NCBI GenBank assembly: GCA_000828835.1
Contig: AP014633.1
Location: forward strand, 868,001-932,000
DNA length: 64,000 nucleotides
Direction: 5' to 3'
Origin: Thioploca ingrica
GTDB lineage: Bacteria > Pseudomonadota > Gammaproteobacteria > Beggiatoales > Beggiatoaceae
Shown here in pieces: positions 49,801-56,641 of this stretch; the stretch's first letter is position 1, and each line of letters begins with the position of its first letter. Under the pieces are notes generated by a model. It was not told the origin of the DNA, searched no databases, and worked only from the letters and a program-made list of their open reading frames with translations. A program made the translations under genes and the position numbers.

Positions 49801-50556
49801 ATTGATGGTAGCGCTGTTGCCTACCAAGATTATTTACCTCGCCAAGGACAATTAACTTGGTTAGCGGGTGAAAACGGGATAGCCAGTATCACGATACCGA
49901 TTATTGAAGATCGGCTAGTTGAAGCGGAAGAAAGTTTTATAGTCAAACTCTCTAATCCCAGTCCCAATGCTCAGTTAGGGACACTCTCTCAATTCGAGGT
50001 ACGCATTCAAGATGAGGTGTTGCCAGAAACCGCTCCATTATGGTTACCCAGCTTGGGGCAAGGTGTTATTGTTAACGCTAATCCCGGTGCCAATCCTGAA
50101 GTGATCGACACCCACGCTTTCACTTTTTGTTATGAGCAATGCCCCATTGCAACCGCTTTTCGCGGCGGGGTTTCGCTAAACGGGTTGAGTTATCATAATC
50201 CACTGAGCTTACATTCTCACCAACCAGTTAAAATAATCGGTGAAATGGATATTGATCCTCAACAGGTCAATCAAATGGCTGATATTTTAATTATTGCGGG
50301 TTGGAAACCGCTACCAATAGATGACTTTGAAAATTATTTCCTACGCGATAACCAAGGCCAAATTCAACCCTGGGATTTAAATCTGGCTCATTTAGTTGCT
50401 GCTCGACCCCGAGTTAAGTTAGCACCGACCCAATCAGTAGAAATTTATAATGGCTTATTAAACCGTGGGAACCTCGCCGTTTTTTTTGGTTATCGGTTGG
50501 AGGATGGCACGTTAATTTTTAATGGCGAACAACCGATTGAGATTCAAGTACAGTAG
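43816..50556 (+). CDS. Giant secreted protein with embedded caspase-like protease domain
   Basis: The 2246-residue protein has a signal peptide (1-25, SYA). Rough order: LamG/concanavalin (29-250); cadherin-like/VCBS-type repeats (258-342, 345-452, 455-562, 563-672); two putative-Ig cadherin domains (672-765, 765-853; GxFxWTP motifs); Ig-like (855-955); caspase/C13-like domain (958-1201) with MIDHGDLAG (His1044) and VGSCYSGSLL (Cys1093); a beta region (1202-1345); FN3-like (1345-1459); carboxypeptidase-regulatory-like (1462-1558); four Calx-beta domains (1566-2067); and an uncharacterised C-terminal module (2129-2246) also found in the 1904-residue protein. No anchor or barrel is seen. AGGAG lies 21 bases before the ATG, further than usual. 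Adhesion plus proteolysis is inferred. Confidence 0.82.
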   Translation: MITESRILFSGFILSLMLAHSMSYANTPPIAGFGYTLGFDGNPKEWYVLTDEVSHLTLKKQVTIEVWFKTTDKENNQILVELENQINANTWESTIELAVENEGRVRASARSSKGWTNVISASAGPFVSDGLWHHAVGIVSKQAVSLYIDGQFIHSEKGMSKEETDLKDNFFIRLGNDKKDERPFSGQIDEVRIWDIARSEEDLKATRYKILPNNEPGLVAYFNFDEGTGEQVYDKVNSWVGHFNNGSGLIFWGISDLDAFPITVHEDTVFNGVLPAYDTDGDTLNYRIIDNSSNGTVQLDPNGSFIYTPYSNVYGSDSFSYQVNDSQADSNLAKVQIVIEGVNDAPHFLAADPPVINENAGAQLIQHWAEFNPGASNESEQQVNSYLVTEISNSSLFVQEPTLDVNGNLYYTPAPNRYGTSTFQVTVKDNGSIEYGGNNLSPPQTFAIQVRPIASTPTVSSAVTQEDVQTTQGLIIDPQGDLSITHFKINHIIGGTLFQSNGITPIKDNEFITVAQGNVGLRFTPTPNRFGQASFAIQAATGNHDNDLGGDIVQASITIQPVADDPTITPASTVEGAQTTQGLVISRHPADGGEVTHFKMTQITNGTLFYHDGITPIHEGNFITFAQGQAGLKFTPTSVAAGYFQVQAAISNQDSGLGGLPITATIQVSSVNKPPILNEIGNKTVSLGQLLDFKATASDPDIPAQNLTFSLVNAPVGAIIDSKTGHFIWTPTTNGVFEVTVMVTDDGTNPNNLSDSETIMIKVTTAPVLEPIAKQVVPIETTVAFTAKATYPGHEPLVFSLVEPPGGASIDQKTGEFIWTPVQIGTVNITIRVTEPIGNLSTEATVPITIMPVTTRLELNLDSVAIFQKGTLKVSGQLQLFPSLSVKKDLIIQLTMTAPDGQVITKTTATAESGEYTFTDLSGFDQLGRYIFQATFAGINTVLASQSAPQSLVVSALAGYAVLIQGRIADGSGMESYNKSLNRVYQHLKDRHFIDQNIDYFNYSLEQAGVDAIPTKADIATTLQQLPQRLNANPAPLYLVMIDHGDLAGQFYLDNGNGEKITPSELNTWLTQLEQALTPQALAQPRIIMVGSCYSGSLLPVLSAPGRVIITSTAPGEESYKGPKEPDEIRSGEFFVEALFAHLGKGRSLKTAFELATASTEAFTRINDSAAVNPWFQDKAAQHPLLDDDGDKHGHHLLYSGADGGQVEPIYLGLGTKYDEYADHNPAEIWTVTPHLQLGLLETSANLFAIVNHPERVKEGQVIVDIRPPSLQLSTNGTEQTEQLEIQQLARTYLTLTEGNRFTGHFDQFEEVGQYEIFYSVRDKLTGELSPLYSSVVYKAKIGNQPPQPFKLYTPKEGQKTATTLILDWENTFDPEGDTVSYTLIIATDPKFNQEVYRQTQSISMAYVNRNTFIRDPLNPNKRGLRDGTTYFWKVQALDKYGAMAESTTFSFQTNNTNAPPSLASIQIFSAINFISLENARLDFWQVDEFGHLILDELGNPLPLEQPPLLYQDQGFYNLLLPYGRRRATIQLAGYQSQDIELDTESGATTLNVAMTPIGGNLVNHGQLQFAVAQTTLAENRGEVDLIVNRVGGDDGEVSVSYDTLAGEATAASDYLLTPGKLTWSDKDSRSQKIPLTILDDDQFEGNESFTLILHTPTGGASLGTNAQLVITILDNEVATDKATISTPSKPPSNDSVNETSPTDKHQAGTLQFLATTYYVNEGIGPVTAFTVTRNGGSEGAVTVQYTITDEGTANIGLDYLGGIGILSWADGDNTPKAIDLTLVDDQLIEDPETIQLRLENPTGGATLGLYQSATLIITDNDKMSEVIAPIDEIAQLQFTSPIYWSKKEDKSAELSVTRTGSSKGEISVQYVATVNSTATAGEDYLGGSGTLHWSAGDEQAKTFTISLLDDDYADEKFIHIILFKPTGTAQLGTPSETILVIQDQDKDNHLNQPPPASIQFIKPADVVNEQSHEILITVMHTGENTEPITVNYETIDGSAVAYQDYLPRQGQLTWLAGENGIASITIPIIEDRLVEAEESFIVKLSNPSPNAQLGTLSQFEVRIQDEVLPETAPLWLPSLGQGVIVNANPGANPEVIDTHAFTFCYEQCPIATAFRGGVSLNGLSYHNPLSLHSHQPVKIIGEMDIDPQQVNQMADILIIAGWKPLPIDDFENYFLRDNQGQIQPWDLNLAHLVAARPRVKLAPTQSVEIYNGLLNRGNLAVFFGYRLEDGTLIFNGEQPIEIQVQ

Positions 50557-50557
50557 C

Positions 50558-51544
50558 TTAACCGCTTGACGATACTAATTTATTACAGATTTCATTTAAC
50601 GTATTATTTTCATTGAGGATAAGTTCTTCCGCTAATTTTTCTAAATTCCTAATGTTTTTTGGGCTAACATTATCGAGTTCTTGAATTTCTGGATCATGAG
50701 GTAAATCAATTTGCAACCGATAATAGGTACTGCCTTCGCGCGCGGCAAAAATTTCTTTCAACTGATAATCAACCGTTTCATTATTCCCATTCATCATGAG
50801 ATAAATGAGGGGACGAACCCATTCTAGTAATCCCCAATGAATAGCCTTTTCATAAGCAATTTCTATCGTTCTGGCGCCAGTTCCTAATGAAACCATTAAT
50901 AGATTTGCTGGCGAATAAGATTTCATCGCTTCAGCGAAAGCACACATAGCGGGATTATTAGCAAAAATACCGCCGTCAAGCAACGAATAGTAATATTCAT
51001 CTCGAGTCGTTGTTAGTTTAAAAGGTTCAAAATAAGTGGGTGCGGCTGAAGTTGCTCGAGCAATTAACTTCATTTTGAAATTTCGGCGCGGATTAACTTT
51101 AGCTTGCCTACTTTTGAAAAAGAAGGGTTGCCGCATTTGTTCAAAATCGTAACTGGTGATCAAGAGATCAGTTAATGCTGATTTTAATTCGCTTTCCCCA
51201 AAATATTCCTCCAGCAGGGTTTCAATCCCTTGAGAAGAGTATTTTTCTTCAAATACACCTAATAAACCTTTGATATTTCTCTGAAAAATCAAATTGCCTC
51301 TTTCTTGATACAATTTGCTAATTTCTTCGGCAGAATATTTGGCTTTACCGGTTTTTTCATCTGGCACAGTAAGACCTAATGCCAATATACCCCCGGTTGA
51401 AGTACCCGCAATGAGGTCGAATAACTCACTAATGGCTTTACCAGTTCGTTTCTCGATTTCAACTAAGATTAATCCCGCAATGAGGCCACGAATACCGCCA
51501 CCATCAATAGACAAAATTTTATAAAACGGGTTCTTATCTGACAT
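50558..51544 (-). CDS. Patatin-like phospholipase
   Basis: The 328-residue protein has all parts of the patatin catalytic dyad: the oxyanion loop DGGGIRG (14-20), the nucleophile elbow GTSTG (Ser49) and the DGGIFANNPA motif with the catalytic Asp. No signal peptide, so it is cytoplasmic or delivered by another route. Such enzymes act as lipid acyl hydrolases; close relatives serve as phage-defence effectors (CapV), but no nucleotide cyclase gene lies nearby. Its stop is 1 bp from the stop of the giant protein gene (convergent), with no room for a terminator. AAGGGA precedes the ATG. Confidence 0.88.
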   Translation of the reverse strand: MSDKNPFYKILSIDGGGIRGLIAGLILVEIEKRTGKAISELFDLIAGTSTGGILALGLTVPDEKTGKAKYSAEEISKLYQERGNLIFQRNIKGLLGVFEEKYSSQGIETLLEEYFGESELKSALTDLLITSYDFEQMRQPFFFKSRQAKVNPRRNFKMKLIARATSAAPTYFEPFKLTTTRDEYYYSLLDGGIFANNPAMCAFAEAMKSYSPANLLMVSLGTGARTIEIAYEKAIHWGLLEWVRPLIYLMMNGNNETVDYQLKEIFAAREGSTYYRLQIDLPHDPEIQELDNVSPKNIRNLEKLAEELILNENNTLNEICNKLVSSSG

Positions 51545-51684
51545 AAAGTTAAAATCCCTTGGGGGTTAATTAAATAAAATAGAGTTTATTTTAGGATTAT
51601 TTTTTGAGTTATTACCTCAGTGAATTGATTGGAACATGCTATGATTGTAATTATTCATCACCATTATTTTTTGAGGAAAACCGG

Positions 51685-52200
51685 ATGAAAAGCATTTACT
51701 TTATTCTTGTGGGTATGGTATTCGCAAATTTAGCTTATAGTTATGATAATACAATAAGTTACCTAACACCGATGCCGATGCCCCCTCAGTACAATAATCT
51801 CGAACAATATCAACAAGCACTCCAGATTTGGGAGAAGGTGAATAAAACCATTGTCACACGCAATGGTTCCGTCCAACTACCACCCATGCCGATGCCCACA
51901 CAATACAAGAACTTGGACCAATATCAACAGGCACTCCAAGTATGGCAAAATGTCGCTCATTCCCAAACGGGAGAGTTAAAAGCCGCTCATACTACTTGGA
52001 TTCCGCCCATGCCTAAACCAACCCAATATTCCAATTCAGATCAATACCAACAAGCGCTGCAAATCTGGGTACAAGTTTACAAACCAATGGTAGCACGAAA
52101 TCCCAATGTTCAACCACCATCAATGCCTATGCCAACTCAATATGAAAATGTAGAACATTACCAAATGGCTTTACAAGCATGGGAAGAAATATTTAAATAG
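51685..52200 (+). CDS. Secreted protein of four Pro-Met / QYQQALQ repeats, unknown function
   Basis: The 171-residue product has a signal peptide (MKSIYFILVGMVFANLAYS) and then four repeats of about 40 residues. Each has the form PPMPMPTQYxNxxQYQQALQIW followed by a variable tail (KPMVARNPNVQ-like); the last is cut short. The repeats combine a proline-rich turn with an amphipathic helix. GAGGA lies 8-9 bases before the ATG at 51685; an upstream in-frame TTG lacks a signal-peptide-like start. I do not recognise the family. It is divergent from the patatin gene and convergent with a sulfotransferase. Confidence 0.75.
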   Translation: MKSIYFILVGMVFANLAYSYDNTISYLTPMPMPPQYNNLEQYQQALQIWEKVNKTIVTRNGSVQLPPMPMPTQYKNLDQYQQALQVWQNVAHSQTGELKAAHTTWIPPMPKPTQYSNSDQYQQALQIWVQVYKPMVARNPNVQPPSMPMPTQYENVEHYQMALQAWEEIFK

Positions 52201-52243
52201 AATAAACCCACTTTACTTTTAAAAAAGTTAATTGAGTCCAGAA

Positions 52244-53095
52244 TTATTTGCGGTTATAGCCGTTAATTTCCGGAAAATATTTATCCATTAACTCTTTACA
52301 ATGCAAATTCGCTTTTGCTTCTACAAAATCTCTGTCTATTTGAGAAAGGAGATGAAGTTTTTGGTTGGCCTTATTGCCATGAATATGAGTTGGGAGGCTA
52401 TGGGGTTCTATTCCTAGAAATGTTTCAATTTTGGCAAGACTTTGGTTAATTTCCCGGGTTTTTACCACTAATAATCTATCGGCTGGAACCGTCGTGATAA
52501 CTTTAGTGTGGCGCTTGGTCCACCAGGAGAAATAATTATCCAAAGGATACATGCCATGGTCAGCTAACACTTGTTCTTCTTTGGCATAGTTCACTACTTT
52601 ACCCGCTTGATGAATCAATTGACTTAAAGCTCTATGAGGACGTTTTGTCCAGGGATCGTGCCATAAAGCATGAGCAATATGATGAGTTATCTGTGAATCT
52701 AACCAGGAATAACAATCCCTCATTGTCAAAATAAATTTCGCCTCACTAAACTCTTTAACTAAAATATCGAGCAAAAAATAGTTTAAATGAGAGGCATCCA
52801 TTTCTAAACCAAGGCGTCTATCCCGATGTTTGACATATTGAGTGAATTGATTTGTATCGATTTTGCCATGACCAAAAGCTAAAATTTTATTAATAAGAAA
52901 TCGACTTTCGGCTTCATGTGCTGAGCGATATTGATGACTAAAGATAATGTGCATAGACACCGTGCCCGTTTTAGGCAAACCAATACAGTAAGCTTTGAAT
53001 CTTAACGGTCGTTGTGGAAAGAGCCATAAAGGAATACGCTCATAAAAAGGAGTTGCCCAATAATGCATTTTATCAATAACTTGTTCAAATTTCAT
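52244..53095 (-). CDS. Sulfotransferase family protein
   Basis: The 283-residue protein has YCIGLPKTGTVSMHIIF, a 5'-phosphosulfate-binding loop (PKTGT), and KFILTMRDCYSWLDSQITHH, the 3'-phosphate-binding segment, about 100 residues later. It is a distant relative of the copy at 9833-10597 and belongs to the group often annotated as sulfotransferase family or hypothetical. No signal peptide or membrane segment is seen. It is downstream of the nucleotidyltransferase-GT2 fusion, separated by a 300-bp gap with a palindromic repeat, so it is probably transcribed alone. Confidence 0.75.
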   Translation of the reverse strand: MKFEQVIDKMHYWATPFYERIPLWLFPQRPLRFKAYCIGLPKTGTVSMHIIFSHQYRSAHEAESRFLINKILAFGHGKIDTNQFTQYVKHRDRRLGLEMDASHLNYFLLDILVKEFSEAKFILTMRDCYSWLDSQITHHIAHALWHDPWTKRPHRALSQLIHQAGKVVNYAKEEQVLADHGMYPLDNYFSWWTKRHTKVITTVPADRLLVVKTREINQSLAKIETFLGIEPHSLPTHIHGNKANQKLHLLSQIDRDFVEAKANLHCKELMDKYFPEINGYNRK

Positions 53096-53398
53096 AATAT
53101 AGTCAGTTGGGGTAGTAATTTGTTGAGTTAGAGAATCTACCGTTGTTTAAAATTAAAAAAGTGGCCAACAAGTGCTTTGTTAAATTCGTTTTGACGGGTA
53201 ACGTTGTAAAACAACCACAAGAGTTTGCCACTACGAGATACGGACTAACCGCACAACAGCAAGTGTAGCCTGGATGAAACGAAGTGTAATCCAGGATTTC
53301 AGTTTTCCTGGATTTTGCTCATGTTCCATTCAGGCTACTTGTTTTCAACTAACTATGATTAAGTCAGCTAGGTCCAATGCCATTAAGCGAATATAGTA
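53096..53398. repeat. Gap with REP-like palindrome (53265-53338)
   Basis: GTAGCCTGGAT (53265-53275) pairs with ATTCAGGCTAC (53328-53338), and inside it AATCCAGGA (53288-53296) pairs perfectly with TCCTGGATT (53306-53314). The GTAGCC...TGGAT...AATCCAGGA pattern is that of a repetitive extragenic palindrome family widespread in gammaproteobacteria. The rest of the 303-bp gap is AT-rich and shows no gene. Confidence 0.7.
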
Positions 53399-54835
53399 TT
53401 AAAGATTAAATCGCTTTTTAAAGATCATTTTTAACATTTTCAGAGCTGTTTTAGAAATTTTAAAATAGTTCTCTGAATGTTTGGAAATACCAGTGAGACG
53501 TTTATAATAGGAAATCGGAATTTCGATCACCCTTTTGCGTGCTTGAAGTACCGCTATCATCATTTCAGGGGAGAATTCTGGGCCAGTTCCTTGTAAATGA
53601 TCTCTTATCTTCTTATAAGCTTCTTTCCATATGGCTCGATAAGTACAACCCACATCGGTAAAGCGGCTGTCTTGGTTCCACCATAATATTTCTACGAGTT
53701 TACCGACTGCCACATTACCCCACCGCAGCAAACCTTGCATGTTAGCACCCTGTTCAATCATTTGACGGGTAGTACGGGTACCAATCACCATATCGGCATC
53801 TTTTAAGTAAGCTAAAAATTTATCGAGATCTTTGGCTCTAAAGGAGTGATCGGCTTCAACAATCACCAAGATATCACCCTTAGCCTGATCAAGCCCATAA
53901 CGAATCGTATCACCATAACCTTTTAAATTCACAGTTTCGACTCGAGCACCTAAATGAGTGGCGATGATTTTAGTTTCATCTTGAGAAGAATTATCGATCA
54001 CCAAAACTTCGTCTACTTGGTTGATAAAGTCTTTGACCACTGCGCCAATAGATTCGGCTTCATTAAATGCGGGAATGATGACACTGACCTTGAAGTTGTT
54101 AAAAAACATTGAGCGGTAGGCGTAATTAGCAAAATTGTAGTCTTCTACTGAATTAATATTGTGATAACTACCTTGCAGAAAAAAAGGATAAACTTTCTGA
54201 CCTTGTTGGGCTAAGTTGTTAATAACTTCGGTTAGTTCCACTTTACCTGAAGCCGGAGATGGTTGAGTCGCTTCAATGGCTTGAAATAGGGCCGGAGTAA
54301 ATAGATAAGTACCACAACCTAACAGATTACTTGTGATTGTCTTCGGTTTTTCAAACAGCGCGGTGATTTTATTATCCGTTATTTCAACCGTATAATTTTT
54401 GGTGATCATTTCTAAATCATCAGTCTGCATAAGTCCACAGACGACTTCATAATCATTGGGTTTAAAATCTTTTAATTGCTCGTGGTTAGAATGGAGATAA
54501 ATTTCATCACCGAGGATAGTGATAAAATTTTCAGTGATTTGGTCTCGTGCCAACAAAATACCTCGCGCTAAACCGACTGTATGTTGGTCGCACCGGATGT
54601 AGTGTATAGTCACCCCAAATTGTGAACCATCGCCTAAAAAATGCTTGATTTGCTCCTGTAAATAACCAACTATAATATAGATCTTTTTTATTCCCAGTTT
54701 ATCTCTTAATAACTCAATATTTCTAAGAATAAGCGGTTTACCTTCTATCTCTAGCATGACTTTGGATAGGTAATGAGTGGCAGGATATGCCCTAACACCG
54801 GCTCCAGCGGCTGGAATAAGTCCTATTTTGACCAT
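53399..54835 (-). CDS. Fusion of sugar nucleotidyltransferase and GT2 glycosyltransferase
   Basis: The 478-residue protein joins two enzymes. Residues 1-235 are a nucleotidyltransferase with GLIPAAGAGVRAYPAT, KVMLEIEGKPL and a downstream VCGLMQ segment (RmlA/HddC-like; here AAGAGVRAYPA replaces the usual GGxGTRLxPxT). Residues about 248-478 are a DPM1-like GT2 domain with VIIPAFNEAESI, VIDNSSQDET and VEADHSF, the acidic pair shifted. It could activate a sugar and then transfer it to a polyprenyl phosphate. Frame and length are continuous, so this is a real fusion. It lies downstream of the DUF2142 gene on the same strand (259-bp gap). Confidence 0.85.
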   Translation of the reverse strand: MVKIGLIPAAGAGVRAYPATHYLSKVMLEIEGKPLILRNIELLRDKLGIKKIYIIVGYLQEQIKHFLGDGSQFGVTIHYIRCDQHTVGLARGILLARDQITENFITILGDEIYLHSNHEQLKDFKPNDYEVVCGLMQTDDLEMITKNYTVEITDNKITALFEKPKTITSNLLGCGTYLFTPALFQAIEATQPSPASGKVELTEVINNLAQQGQKVYPFFLQGSYHNINSVEDYNFANYAYRSMFFNNFKVSVIIPAFNEAESIGAVVKDFINQVDEVLVIDNSSQDETKIIATHLGARVETVNLKGYGDTIRYGLDQAKGDILVIVEADHSFRAKDLDKFLAYLKDADMVIGTRTTRQMIEQGANMQGLLRWGNVAVGKLVEILWWNQDSRFTDVGCTYRAIWKEAYKKIRDHLQGTGPEFSPEMMIAVLQARKRVIEIPISYYKRLTGISKHSENYFKISKTALKMLKMIFKKRFNL

Positions 54836-55094
54836 TATTGTTCCTTCAAATTTTTTCTAAACCGTTTTATTATCCCGTTCCTAATAGGAGTATCGCTAAA
54901 ATCCTAACTTCACCAAATTTTTTTGAAATTGCCAAGTAAAACTGAAATGAGATTTTAAAAATAACTATTTAGAATTATTAATATTTTATTATTATAAATA
55001 ATCTGGGCAGCACGCCAAAATGACCAATTACTTAATGGGCTATTGGCAGGTACTGGATGAGTACGAAGGATTATTCTCTGCATTCTCAAAAAAA

Positions 55095-56483
55095 CTAAAA
55101 CAACTGAACATAATATCGATTAATCAATACAGCAAGCATCGTTGTTAATAACAATGGTACATAACTAATTGTTATATAAAGTAATGCTTTTTGTTTGATT
55201 TGAAAATAATTATTATAAAAAAGCAAGAAAAACAAAATTCCAATAGGAATAAAGTATCTTCCTTGTACCCCTTCCACAACTTTATTACCGACTGGTGTAA
55301 ATGAAAAATACATTGAAGTATAAATAAGTACCGCTGCACCTAACCATACTAAAGCAATAATAACTTTTTGGGCAAATAAAAATGTAATCTCTGATTTTGA
55401 ATCAGTTAAAGCATAACCGATTAACATGATACTATGTAGAAATAATAACCAACGAGGTAATGAGGTATCTAACCATCCTAAATTTCCTATAAAACTTTTA
55501 ATAAGAAAAATTTTTTGTAGGTAGGTAGTACTAATTAAAATTTCTAAATATTGTAGTGGATGACTAAGTACAAATTTTAATTGTTCGGAAGAGGAAATAA
55601 TTTGTCCTGGCGGCAGATGACGCCAAGAGTAAATAGTAGCATAAATATCGCGGGTTAAATAAGACCAGGTCGCTATAGTACTTATGCTTGATAACAGCAT
55701 CAATAAAAAAAACCAACCATATTTGTTACCACCTAATTTGTTAACCGGTATTAAAAAAAATAAGAATATAATAAAAGCATAGTTTGGTTTAGAAAGAGAG
55801 ATAAAAATGGCTAAATTAAATAATAATATCAATAACACCCATAACTGAGATGAGTTAATTTCTTTATCTACAGCAATTTTGAGGAGAATAGAAATAAATA
55901 AGAAACATACAGCGATTATTAAACTATCTGTCGATAAGGAAGCGGCTTGAAATATTGCCATAGGTGATAAAGCTAAGAGACAGAGTAACCATTTTGAAAT
56001 AGGTATCAATTTAATCGCTATATAAACACAACTTAACCATACTATTAACGCACTTAATCTGCCAAGATACATGGTTTTCAACCAAGATAAATGAAATGTT
56101 TTGCCTATGCTTATTCCTAGTACTTGTGGCAAATAAGGCAAAGGAGAATAGACAATATTACTTTTAGTAAATTGTTTTTGTTCAGGCAATGGTGGTAAAT
56201 TGAGAAAGTAAGCCAACTTTTCAAATGATTGTTTATTTTGAGGCTTAAATTTTAAATAGTCGGCTAATTCACAACCAGTAGCAATGGCATGAGCAGGAAT
56301 AAAGGCACCGGCAATCTGTCCTCTTATTGTAGGAATTAAGTCTCCCTGACTTATTTGTAAAGCACGAAAAAAATGCCTTTGTTCATCAGGTACTTGAAAA
56401 GGAGGCGTTATCAATATGACCAGTATACCAAAAATAAGTCCAAATAAAATAAAAACAGATTCTGGCTTTTGTAGACAAATCAT
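55095..56483 (-). CDS. DUF2142 family polytopic membrane protein
   Basis: The 462-residue protein has about eleven membrane segments and the DUF2142 signature at its start, ITPPFQVPDEQRHFFRALQI, followed by the long polar loop ending VYSPLPYLPQVLG and later LALSPMAIFQAASLSTDSLI. The family is found in polysaccharide and teichoic-acid-like loci and resembles GT-C glycosyltransferases, with PPDEPxH as the probable active loop. It divides a 137-bp gap with msbA, which is divergent. Role in transfer of a lipid-linked sugar is inferred. Confidence 0.8.
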   Translation of the reverse strand: MICLQKPESVFILFGLIFGILVILITPPFQVPDEQRHFFRALQISQGDLIPTIRGQIAGAFIPAHAIATGCELADYLKFKPQNKQSFEKLAYFLNLPPLPEQKQFTKSNIVYSPLPYLPQVLGISIGKTFHLSWLKTMYLGRLSALIVWLSCVYIAIKLIPISKWLLCLLALSPMAIFQAASLSTDSLIIAVCFLFISILLKIAVDKEINSSQLWVLLILLFNLAIFISLSKPNYAFIIFLFFLIPVNKLGGNKYGWFFLLMLLSSISTIATWSYLTRDIYATIYSWRHLPPGQIISSSEQLKFVLSHPLQYLEILISTTYLQKIFLIKSFIGNLGWLDTSLPRWLLFLHSIMLIGYALTDSKSEITFLFAQKVIIALVWLGAAVLIYTSMYFSFTPVGNKVVEGVQGRYFIPIGILFFLLFYNNYFQIKQKALLYITISYVPLLLTTMLAVLINRYYVQLF

Positions 56484-56641
56484 AGTATTAGTAGGTTAGC
56501 TGCAAATAAAAAAACATATAAAAAACATAGTAATTTTAAATAATTTTAAAGTCAAATGAAAACTTGGAAGCTTTAAAAATCAATCAGGATTAATGATATG
56601 AATATACTTGATCAAATTGTTTGCCGGTAAAAATATCATCG

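Noticed and set aside
50558..51544. CBASS-type defence operon around the patatin
   Set aside because: No CD-NTase, Cap2/Cap3 or other partner gene lies on either side; the neighbours are a giant surface protein and a small repeat protein.
51760..52190. Tandem repeats considered as a CRISPR array
   Set aside because: The repeats are in frame, encode PPMPMPTQY...QYQQALQIW units inside an exported protein, are much longer than CRISPR repeats and lack unique spacers of constant length.
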